Source: an uncultured Chloroflexota bacterium (GTDB taxonomy: Bacteria; Chloroflexota; Anaerolineae; Aggregatilineales; Phototrophicaceae). Taken from it: DNA of 6,679 bases. The notes below the pieces were generated by a model that had not been told where the DNA came from, made no database searches, and worked only from the letters and a program-made list of their open reading frames with translations. Within the stretch, counting starts at the first letter, position 1. Each line of letters starts with the position of its first letter. Of this stretch, positions 1 through 5,177 are shown piece after piece. Made by a program: the position numbers and the translations under genes. The stretch is from contig CALDGT010000086.1 in the NCBI GenBank assembly GCA_937942935.1, forward strand, positions 1 through 6,679, in the 5' to 3' direction.

Positions 1-1586
1 GACATCAGCACCATTTCGAGCGCCTCTAATGCGTATGCCCGCCGTTCTTTGATGGGCAACAAAATATGTTTTTCAATTTCAAAAATCAATTCTGGCGGAT
101 GAACAATAAACGATAACAGGCGCAAAATACGTGTTTTGGTCTGATGTAACTCGTCATGCGCCCCGCCTTCCAAATGCCCTAGCGCGATTTCGGCTTGGGT
201 GATGATATGTTGATGAGCAGTATCTGCATCTAATCCATCCCATTCAAGCAAATCATCTGATGTCACCACAGGGACGGCGGTGCTATCAGTGACGGTGAGA
301 CGTTCTATCGTCAGTGTTTGGACAATCATCCGCACATAGGGTTTGCGAATTTTCCACACCACGCCCAACCACAATAAACAAATGACCATCATCAACAAGA
401 CTAAACCCACTGCCCCAAGCCCGATTGTATTGGTCAAAAACAATAAAATAATCCCCATCGAAAAACCTGCGAGCGCCTCTATATGACTTTCGGCGCGGGT
501 TTGAACAGGCACGCGCTCATAAGTAGGCAATGGTTGATATAAAATGAGGATAGCCGCCTGATTCAAAGTGAAACGTAAGCCTCTGTCCATCCATTTCATG
601 AGGATGACAGCACCCGCCACCAAGACAGCATTGCCAAGCCCTGCCCCAATCAATACCAATCCCCCACCAACAAGGAGCAAGCTAGGAAAGATAAGCAAGC
701 CAATCATCACACCATAACGCCTGAGTAACCGCCCTGTAAAAAATGTTCGGCTGGCGAGTTGCAACATACCCGCCACTGAGAAAAATATCCCCAAAAAGCT
801 GGTGAGCGCATCTTCATCTGGATATAATTGTGATGCTTGGTCATAAAATGCCACATCCACGATATATAATGTCGAAACGGTTAACCCCACCAAGGCAAAA
901 ATATACAACACATATTGCTTGCGTTGATGGCTGGGAATTTCGGGATAATCTTCTGAGGTGATTTCGGTGTGGGGATGAGCAACATTCACATCATAACGAT
1001 AGGTAATCACTCGCATCATCACCCACGATAGCGCCGTCCCACTCATGGCGATAAATAACAGATTGGCAGTGCCAATATATGGGACAACAATAGGGATAAT
1101 AAATCCACTGAGGATAATCGCCACCACTTCACCCGCGCCCATCAACCCGTATAGGCGCTTGGCTTGGCGTAAGTCGAATAATTTCCCAGCTAATCCCCAA
1201 AATTCAAGGCTATTCATCACCCAAATAAGTTCAAAACTAGCGAGGAGCAATAAGGCGGGGAATGGGTCATTGATGAGGCGATATGCCAAATGCAACACAC
1301 CAATGAGCGAAAAAGAGAATATCAGGTTATAGGTCAACAATCGGCGCAAGGGCAAGCGTTGGCTAAAATGATGATAAATTGTGCCGATGACAAAAATCAT
1401 GCTGGTCGAGACCAAATACATCTGTGGCACATCGCTCGGTTGATAGCGCGTCAAAAATAATGCGCTCACCGCCGACCCCATAAAGCCAATTGTGATGCCA
1501 TTGCAAAAAGAATGCACAAGAAGAAGCGCCAACATGCGCCCTTCTCCATGTTGAATTTGAAGAACTCGTTTGATTGTGGATTTCAT
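1..1586 (-). CDS. NTT/TLC-like (ATP:ADP antiporter-like) membrane transporter with C-terminal helical domain, partial
   Basis: The frame is open from the ATG at 1586 to the left edge, giving 528 residues without a stop; the C-terminus is missing. About 12 hydrophobic spans are visible, roughly residues 17-45, 55-73, 83-103, 109-128, 149-169, 173-192, 225-246, 262-281, 292-312, 313-333, 372-386 and 388-412. Two stretches recall the nucleotide-transporter (NTT/TLC) branch of the major facilitator superfamily: DLRQAKRLYGLMGAGEVVA (138-156), and the segment after span 10 with RGLRFTLNQA and LYQPLPTYER (335-358). Residues 413-528 are soluble and helix-rich, ending in ERRAYALEALE, like the start of a HEAT-type repeat. 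Family members can carry HEAT or cyclic-nucleotide-binding tails, but here the tail is cut. The substrate is unknown. The start lies 7 bases after the stop of the upstream TIR gene, with no strong ribosome site, so translation is probably coupled. A generic MFS carrier is the alternative. Confidence 0.8.
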   Translation of the reverse strand, partial: MKSTIKRVLQIQHGEGRMLALLLVHSFCNGITIGFMGSAVSALFLTRYQPSDVPQMYLVSTSMIFVIGTIYHHFSQRLPLRRLLTYNLIFSFSLIGVLHLAYRLINDPFPALLLLASFELIWVMNSLEFWGLAGKLFDLRQAKRLYGLMGAGEVVAIILSGFIIPIVVPYIGTANLLFIAMSGTALSWVMMRVITYRYDVNVAHPHTEITSEDYPEIPSHQRKQYVLYIFALVGLTVSTLYIVDVAFYDQASQLYPDEDALTSFLGIFFSVAGMLQLASRTFFTGRLLRRYGVMIGLLIFPSLLLVGGGLVLIGAGLGNAVLVAGAVILMKWMDRGLRFTLNQAAILILYQPLPTYERVPVQTRAESHIEALAGFSMGIILLFLTNTIGLGAVGLVLLMMVICLLWLGVVWKIRKPYVRMIVQTLTIERLTVTDSTAVPVVTSDDLLEWDGLDADTAHQHIITQAEIALGHLEGGAHDELHQTKTRILRLLSFIVHPPELIFEIEKHILLPIKERRAYALEALEMVLM

Positions 1587-1593
1587 AAATAAA

Positions 1594-2238
1594 TTATTGA
1601 GGGACACTTTGCAACAATAAAATGGCTAATGTGGCTAATCCGATGAGTGCGCCGAGTGCTAATCCTAAAAAGGTGATGGTCTTACGGTTTTTCACAATAT
1701 TCGCATCAAATGGCTCTGGCTCACCATCTGGCTCGGCGAGTGAACGCACCCCGCTAATTTGCCCCGATGCCAATTTTATCAGTTGGTCAATAAGGCGCAT
1801 CATATCACGGTCAAATTCTTCGCCATCACGTACAATCGCAGGATTTTTGAGCGCCAATATTTTGAGTGCGGGACCCAATTGCGCTTCTGTTGGGGCTTTT
1901 GCACCATCTACCAAAACAGGGATTATCGGTAAACCTTTTCGGGTAAAAGCAAATCCCAATTCTTGCAAAACCACATCTTGCGGATTACTCATCAGATTAT
2001 TGCCTTGCTTATCGGTGAACCAATTGCGCCCAATGATGACCAATACCACATCACACCGATTGATTGCCCACTGAACCTCACCCATCGGATTCGGTGGGAT
2101 TGGCTTAAGGACATCACGGGTATAATGGACATCTTTGGTGATGCTATTCGCGCCAAATTCACGGGCGAGGACATCATAAATTTTCCGTGCCAAAATAGGG
2201 TTATCTTCTTTACGATAGGAGAGGTAAATATTGAGCAT
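1594..2238 (-). CDS. Short TIR-domain protein with C-terminal membrane anchor
   Basis: This is a 214-residue protein. Residues 1-155 form a TIR domain: opening strand and box 1 (NIYLSYRKEDN, 3-13), KDV (35-37), the strand CDVVLVIIGRNWF (62-74), the helix QDVVLQELGFAF (87-98) and IIPVLVDGA (105-113). Glu93 aligns with the glutamate that is catalytic in NAD-cleaving TIR domains, so NADase or cyclic-ADP-ribose-type chemistry is possible but unproven. A polar linker (156-187) leads to one membrane span (188-209) and a five-residue tail, so the TIR domain should face the cytoplasm. It is a paralogue of the TIR protein encoded just upstream, sharing the TIR core and the start of the membrane span (TFLGLA versus TFLGMA) but lacking the extracellular part. 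The loop between KDV and CDVV is about five residues longer than in the paralogue. A site AGAAGG at 2247-2252, 8 bases before the ATG, supports this start. Confidence 0.93.
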   Translation of the reverse strand: MLNIYLSYRKEDNPILARKIYDVLAREFGANSITKDVHYTRDVLKPIPPNPMGEVQWAINRCDVVLVIIGRNWFTDKQGNNLMSNPQDVVLQELGFAFTRKGLPIIPVLVDGAKAPTEAQLGPALKILALKNPAIVRDGEEFDRDMMRLIDQLIKLASGQISGVRSLAEPDGEPEPFDANIVKNRKTITFLGLALGALIGLATLAILLLQSVPQ

Positions 2239-2246
2239 AATGATTG

Positions 2247-2252
2247 CCTTCT
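2247..2252 (-). promoter_or_regulatory. Ribosome binding site of the short TIR gene
   Basis: On the minus strand AGAAGG lies 8 bases before the ATG at 2238. It also lies about ten bases beyond the base of the large inverted repeat, so the fold should leave it accessible. Confidence 0.6.
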
Positions 2253-2261
2253 TTAGCTGTT

Positions 2262-2310
2262 TTTATGCGTGGGCGATATTGCTATCGCCCTTATGATTGT
2301 AACGCATAAA
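2262..2310. repeat. Two-part inverted repeat between the two TIR genes
   Basis: An inner perfect dyad has 8-base arms, GGGCGATA (2271-2278) and TATCGCCC (2283-2290), around a 4-base loop. An outer perfect dyad has 9-base arms, TTTATGCGT (2262-2270) and ACGCATAAA (2302-2310). The inner and outer arms abut on one side and are separated by 11 bases on the other (2291-2301). As RNA this would be a 17-pair stem with one 11-base bulge. It begins one base after the stop codon of the longer TIR gene. On the minus strand the stem is followed by AACAGC and not a T run, so it is not a standard intrinsic terminator. An mRNA stability or processing element, a partial attenuator, or a DNA operator would each fit. 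Confidence 0.75.
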
Positions 2311-2323
2311 CTTAATTCGGCAA
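2296..2323 (-). promoter_or_regulatory. Possible internal promoter for the short TIR gene and transporter
   Basis: On the minus strand, TTGCCG (2323-2318; four of six matches to the -35 consensus) is followed after 16 bases by TACAAT (2301-2296; five of six matches to the -10 consensus). The -35 overlaps the last codons of the longer TIR gene. The -10 falls in the 11-base bulge of the inverted repeat, which would put the transcription start inside the inner dyad, a usual place for an operator. This is inference from spacing and similarity only, and such matches arise often by chance in AT-leaning DNA. Confidence 0.28.
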
Positions 2324-3580
2324 TGTGAGGAAACGCAATGGCAACCAACCGAATGTTTCTGATGTATTCACCGCAAACCACACCTCATCACTGTCGTAAT
2401 ACCACAATAATGAGCGTCCGTTATGCCGTCCCAGTCGGAGCGAGACAAGCGTCCCCGCATCTAATAAACCCACCGCGCTTTGCCAATTCCCCGCCTCTGA
2501 ATACAGGGCGGTATCTTGTGCAACAACCACTCGCATCCCGGTTTGCCATCCTAATGGGGTGGTATTGCGACGAATGGCATTTTCGATTAACGGGGCGCGG
2601 GCGGTCATGGTGGCAGAATTAAGCCATTCGATAGTCGCCTCTGGGGTGACATCTGGCGGTAAATCGGTTGGTGTTGGTGTGGCAGTTGGTGCTAATGTCT
2701 TGGTCGCTTCTGGCTCATATACCACAGGCGGAATCATGCGCGTTTCGCCATCAAATGAGGCAGTGGGGGTCGTATCAGATTGTTGAGTAGGCGTCTCTGT
2801 GACCGATTGTGCAATCACCGATGGGACATCATTCGGTTGTCCCAAAAGCATGACAAGGGTCAAAATGACCGCCAAGGTGAGGACAAATGCCATCCCCAAA
2901 AATGTTAATTGTTGCACATCTACACGGCGCGGATTGAGTGCCGCTTCGTTGGTCATGAGAGCAGGCACAGGTGCGCTAATGACTTCGCTAGGGGCATAGG
3001 TCGGATGATTGAGATATGCTATTAACTTTTCTACACTTTGGCGCATCTCTGGGGTGCTGAATTGTGGGCGCGAAATCGGTGTGGCTGGTTTATTGCCCGC
3101 AATGGTCAATTTCTTACCCCGAATCCGACTCAATTGGTCTATCAGGCGTGCCATATCGCGTTGAAAATCGGGGTCATGGCGCACAATCACCGCGTTACGA
3201 TATGCCAATGGGCGTAATTTGAGGGGCAAATCCTCGACAGTAGGCATCACCGCGCCATCCACCAAGACAGGAATAACCAACACATCATCACGACTCAGCG
3301 CGGCTTCAATTTCCATCCGCACAAAATCGTCTGGCATATCAATTCTGCGCCTGCCCTGTGCGTCCCGATTATTGAGCCATTCCTTGCCAATGATGGCGAG
3401 GACAGCATCACATTTATCGAGGGCGTTCCGCAAAACCATGCGAAAATCCATGCCGGGGGGGATGTCATCTACATCCTTAAAGACATTCTTCTCCCCAAAG
3501 GCAAAGACCAGCCAATCGTGAACGCGACCTGTAATAATATGGCTATCTACACGCCGATAGGAAATAAAAATGCGTGGCAT
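2312..3580 (-). CDS. Transmembrane TIR protein with Pro/Thr linker and extracellular SH3-like domain
   Basis: This is a 422-residue protein with four parts. Residues 1-155 are a TIR domain with box 1 PRIFISYRRVDS, FKDVDDIPPGMDF (34-46, the BB loop), CDAVLAIIGKEWL (57-69), PDDFVRMEIEAAL (83-95) and VIPVLVDGAVMP (102-113). Glu90 is in the position of the catalytic glutamate of NADase TIRs. Residues 156-223 are a polar linker, and 224-247 are a single membrane span. Residues 250-320 are a Thr/Pro-rich stalk (TPTPT-type). Residues 344-422 are a compact β-rich domain with paired Trp and Tyr residues (LLWYYDSDEVWFAV, GWLPLRFL), resembling bacterial SH3 domains. With no signal peptide and the TIR at the N-terminus, the TIR should be cytoplasmic and the SH3-like domain outside, giving a receptor-like layout. 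Its start is 12 bases after the preceding stop, with a strong ribosome site. The SH3 call is the least certain part. Confidence 0.94.
   Translation of the reverse strand: MPRIFISYRRVDSHIITGRVHDWLVFAFGEKNVFKDVDDIPPGMDFRMVLRNALDKCDAVLAIIGKEWLNNRDAQGRRRIDMPDDFVRMEIEAALSRDDVLVIPVLVDGAVMPTVEDLPLKLRPLAYRNAVIVRHDPDFQRDMARLIDQLSRIRGKKLTIAGNKPATPISRPQFSTPEMRQSVEKLIAYLNHPTYAPSEVISAPVPALMTNEAALNPRRVDVQQLTFLGMAFVLTLAVILTLVMLLGQPNDVPSVIAQSVTETPTQQSDTTPTASFDGETRMIPPVVYEPEATKTLAPTATPTPTDLPPDVTPEATIEWLNSATMTARAPLIENAIRRNTTPLGWQTGMRVVVAQDTALYSEAGNWQSAVGLLDAGTLVSLRLGRHNGRSLLWYYDSDEVWFAVNTSETFGWLPLRFLTLPN
2666..2692. repeat. Low-complexity GGT/TTGGTG-rich stretch in the TIR-SH3 stalk
   Basis: The + strand shows repeated GTTGGTG units with slight variation. 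On the coding strand they encode the APTATPTPT part of the extracellular stalk. Such stretches can change length by slippage, so the stalk may vary between strains. Confidence 0.5.
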
Positions 3581-3588
3581 GACAACAT

Positions 3589-3594
3589 CCTCCT
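3589..3594 (-). promoter_or_regulatory. Consensus ribosome binding site overlapping a stop codon
   Basis: A perfect AGGAGG lies 8 bases before the ATG of the TIR-SH3 gene. It shares bases with the TAG stop of the upstream coiled-coil gene (3593-3595). This overlap suggests that translation of the two genes is coupled. It is the strongest ribosome site in the operon, so the TIR-SH3 protein may be made in larger amounts than its neighbours. Confidence 0.85.
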
Positions 3595-4408
3595 ACCCGC
3601 GGCGAAGTGTTTGTTGTTGCACTTCGCTCATTGCATCAATGGTATCTTGGAGGTTTAACACTTCACTTTGAATTTCATCACGTAAGCGTTGCGACTTGCC
3701 ACTATCTACCTCTTTTGTCCCCAAATTCGCCATTTGTGCATATACGGTGGCAAGGGTGGCGAGGGTGGTTTCGAGTTGAATTTCGGCGCGTTTCATGCCA
3801 TTGGCAACCGATTCTAAATTGATAAGTTGTTGTTCTAATTGACTCACCAACCGTTCCAAATCACGGCGCACAGTGGGGTCTTGTTCGCGTTCCATGCGAA
3901 TCCGTGTGTTATCGAGTTGGTCACCTACCCGTTTACGGTCACGTTCTGCAAGGTCATTGCTTTGGAAGGCATCTATTTTGAGCGCGAGGTCATACATACC
4001 GCTAATTTGGTTATCAATCGCATCTATGGTTTGCAATAAATCCACACGGAGCGCCCCTTTTGCTTGCTTGGCAAGTTCACGCATGTTATGACGATATTCC
4101 ATCGCACTTTGCAAGTGTTGACGCGAGACAGTGCTTTTAATTTGTGCAAGGTTATATTGACGTTCAAATTCTTTGGCTATCGCTTCTTGTGCCACTTGTG
4201 GGTCTGCCAAATTTGAGGCGATAAATAACCCTGCGGTGATTCCCCCACCAATCAACCAAAACCACCATTGCCAAAATTCGACAGGGGCAGGTTGTAAAAC
4301 CACCAGCAATAATGTCACAATGGCAGTGAGGGCGACTTGCCAACTCAATACAGCCCGTTGTAAAACTGCTCCAAATGCACGTTGACGAACAAGTTCTTTT
4401 TCTGACAT
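3593..4408 (-). CDS. Two-span membrane protein with long cytoplasmic coiled coil, function unknown
   Basis: This is a 271-residue protein of no family that I recognise. A short N-terminal part is followed by two membrane spans, about 22-39 and 46-66, separated by a tight loop (QPAPVEF) that would form a helical hairpin with both ends in the cytoplasm. Residues 70-265 are almost wholly charged and helical with heptad-like spacing, for example RRDLERLVSQLEQQLINLES (181-200), and are likely to oligomerise as a coiled coil. The only clear break is near DPTV (177-180). The helical part is loosely like PspA/IM30 proteins, but those lack integral membrane spans. It is the first gene of the operon and its stop overlaps the ribosome site of the TIR-SH3 gene, so it may be a membrane scaffold that clusters the TIR proteins (inference). 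AAAAGG at 4420-4425 precedes the ATG by 11 bases. An ATG at 4415 opens a different frame of only 83 codons and was not chosen. Confidence 0.86.
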   Translation of the reverse strand: MSEKELVRQRAFGAVLQRAVLSWQVALTAIVTLLLVVLQPAPVEFWQWWFWLIGGGITAGLFIASNLADPQVAQEAIAKEFERQYNLAQIKSTVSRQHLQSAMEYRHNMRELAKQAKGALRVDLLQTIDAIDNQISGMYDLALKIDAFQSNDLAERDRKRVGDQLDNTRIRMEREQDPTVRRDLERLVSQLEQQLINLESVANGMKRAEIQLETTLATLATVYAQMANLGTKEVDSGKSQRLRDEIQSEVLNLQDTIDAMSEVQQQTLRRG

Positions 4409-4444
4409 AACACATAAATCCTTTTATAATGATTTCTACTCTTT

Positions 4445-4450
4445 ATTTTA
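4445..4450 (-). promoter_or_regulatory. Weak candidate -10 for the TIR operon
   Basis: On the minus strand TAAAAT matches five of six bases of the -10 consensus and lies about 35 bases before the ATG at 4408. The sequence 17 bases upstream (ATTTTT) is a poor -35. The dyad at 4450-4464 would fill most of the spacer, which is where a repressor could block the promoter. A second TAAAAT copy lies 10 bases further upstream (4455-4460). No minus-strand promoter is convincing, so this is only the best candidate. Confidence 0.28.
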
Positions 4451-4464
4451 CCCTATTTTAGGGT
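4450..4464. promoter_or_regulatory. Inverted repeat, possible operator (ACCCTA-N3-TAGGGT)
   Basis: Perfect 6-base arms, ACCCTA (4450-4455) and TAGGGT (4459-4464), surround TTT. It lies on the operon side of the divergent region, next to the candidate -10. It is too short and too near the start of a divergent unit to be a terminator, so a protein-binding site is the more likely reading. Confidence 0.42.
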
Positions 4465-4481
4465 TAGAAAAATAATATCTT

Positions 4482-4499
4482 CATAACAATCGTGTTATG
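4482..4499. promoter_or_regulatory. Inverted repeat, possible operator (CATAACA-N4-TGTTATG)
   Basis: Perfect 7-base arms, CATAACA (4482-4488) and TGTTATG (4493-4499), surround ATCG. This is the best dyad of the divergent region and lies between the two genes' promoters. The size and symmetry suit a dimeric winged-helix regulator, and the adjacent PadR protein is the obvious candidate. PadR-family sites are often short AT-rich dyads, but no direct match is claimed. Confidence 0.45.
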
Positions 4500-4513
4500 C
4501 GAGATAGTATGAT

Positions 4514-4527
4514 TGTCCTATATGACA
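4514..4527. promoter_or_regulatory. Short dyad TGTC-N6-GACA, possible operator
   Basis: TGTC (4514-4517) and GACA (4524-4527) flank CTATAT, with TATA near the centre. The arms are only four bases long, so chance is a serious alternative. It lies about 20 bases upstream of the candidate -35 of the PadR gene. Confidence 0.25.
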
Positions 4528-4548
4528 GGTGAAATTAACATACAGCAC

Positions 4549-4576
4549 TTTTCATATTCTACAAATAGAGTATAAT
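4549..4576 (+). promoter_or_regulatory. Promoter of the PadR-hydrolase unit
   Basis: A perfect TATAAT at 4571-4576 is preceded, after 16 bases, by TTTTCA (4549-4554; four of six matches to the -35 consensus). The start would be near 4583, leaving a leader of about 22 bases. The leader contains the ribosome site AAAGGTGA (4591-4598), six bases before the ATG. The weak -35 would suit a regulated promoter. None of the three dyads overlaps the -10, so autorepression, if any, would act from upstream or through a site not seen here. Confidence 0.6.
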
Positions 4577-4604
4577 TGATAGTATAAAGTAAAGGTGATA
4601 CACA

Positions 4605-5156
4605 ATGCTAAAATATATCCTACTCGGTGGTCTTAGCCACATGCCCCTTACGGGGTATCAGATGAAGCAATACATGGAAACTACCACAACACATTTTTGG
4701 TATGCACAAACCAGCCAAATTTATCGGACACTCGACCAACTCGAAAAAGAGAATTTGGTCACATCTGAGATTCAAGAACAGCACGACAAGCCAGACCGCC
4801 GTTTATATCATATCACCGACGCGGGGCGTGCCGATTTATACGCATGGTTAGAAGCACCTCTCACCGAAATTGAACCAACCAAAGACACATTATTGCTCAA
4901 ATTATTTTTTTCTGCCCAACTGGATAAAGAGACAGTCCTCACCCAATTGCGCCTACAACGGGCATTACACAAAAAGCAATTAAATTTGCTCGCCAATGAG
5001 ACAAAAGCCATCATCAAAAATCAGGCAGAAGCCAATCCACACCTCAAACGTGATGCAATCATGTGGGAAATCACACGGCGCAACGGCGAAATGATAGAAG
5101 AAGCCTATATCCAATGGCTAGATGAAGCCATTCAACGAGTCGAAACCGAATTTTAA
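4605..5156 (+). CDS. PadR-family transcriptional regulator
   Basis: This is a 183-residue protein. The N-terminal winged helix spans about residues 3-78: MLKYILLGGLSHMPLTGYQM, the recognition-helix region with TSQIYRTLDQLEKENLV (36-52), and the wing DKPDRRLYHITDAGR (61-75). This pattern is diagnostic of PadR. The C-terminal part (about 90-178) is helical and corresponds to the dimerising domain found in longer PadR members (virulence-activator α C-terminal type). Such proteins usually bind as dimers and repress their own and neighbouring genes, with release by a small ligand or stress. The inducer cannot be read from the sequence. Its position beside a hydrolase gene and opposite the TIR operon makes it a candidate regulator of one or both units. 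It has a good ribosome site and a perfect -10 upstream. Confidence 0.95.
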   Translation: MLKYILLGGLSHMPLTGYQMKQYMETTTTHFWYAQTSQIYRTLDQLEKENLVTSEIQEQHDKPDRRLYHITDAGRADLYAWLEAPLTEIEPTKDTLLLKLFFSAQLDKETVLTQLRLQRALHKKQLNLLANETKAIIKNQAEANPHLKRDAIMWEITRRNGEMIEEAYIQWLDEAIQRVETEF

Positions 5157-5163
5157 GTATATT

Positions 5164-5169
5164 AAGGAG
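5164..5169 (+). promoter_or_regulatory. Ribosome binding site selecting the GTG start of the hydrolase
   Basis: AAGGAG lies 8 bases before GTG at 5178 and sits in the 21-base gap after the PadR stop. The first in-frame ATG is 26 codons further on, inside the conserved opening strand (YLTMRDGV), and has no comparable site. The GTG start is therefore preferred. Confidence 0.82.
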
Positions 5170-5177
5170 CAATTGTC

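Noticed and set aside
1045..1332. Open frame of 95 codons on the + strand
   Set aside because: It is antisense to the transporter-like gene, whose reverse frame is open for 528 codons with regular membrane spans.
1622..2074. Open frame of 150 codons on the + strand
   Set aside because: It lies fully antisense to the short TIR gene, which has a clear domain, start and ribosome site; the + strand product shows no recognisable family.
2262..2310. Intrinsic terminator after the TIR-SH3 gene
   Set aside because: The stem is strong, but neither strand shows a T run directly after it, and the next gene follows with its own ribosome site. Kept as an inverted repeat of unknown role.
1594..3580. Known Thoeris, CBASS or short-Argonaute TIR system
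   Set aside because: No ThsA-like, nucleotidyltransferase, SAVED, STING or PIWI/APAZ protein is encoded in the window, and both TIR proteins are membrane anchored.
4164..4415. Alternative minus-strand frame starting at the ATG at 4415
   Set aside because: It overlaps the coiled-coil gene in another frame, ends after 83 codons and gives an unlikely Cys-rich product; the 4408 start gives two membrane spans and a long coiled coil.
4482..4527. Short regulatory RNA or riboswitch in the divergent gap
   Set aside because: Only short isolated dyads are present, with no larger fold and no terminator; protein-binding sites explain them better.
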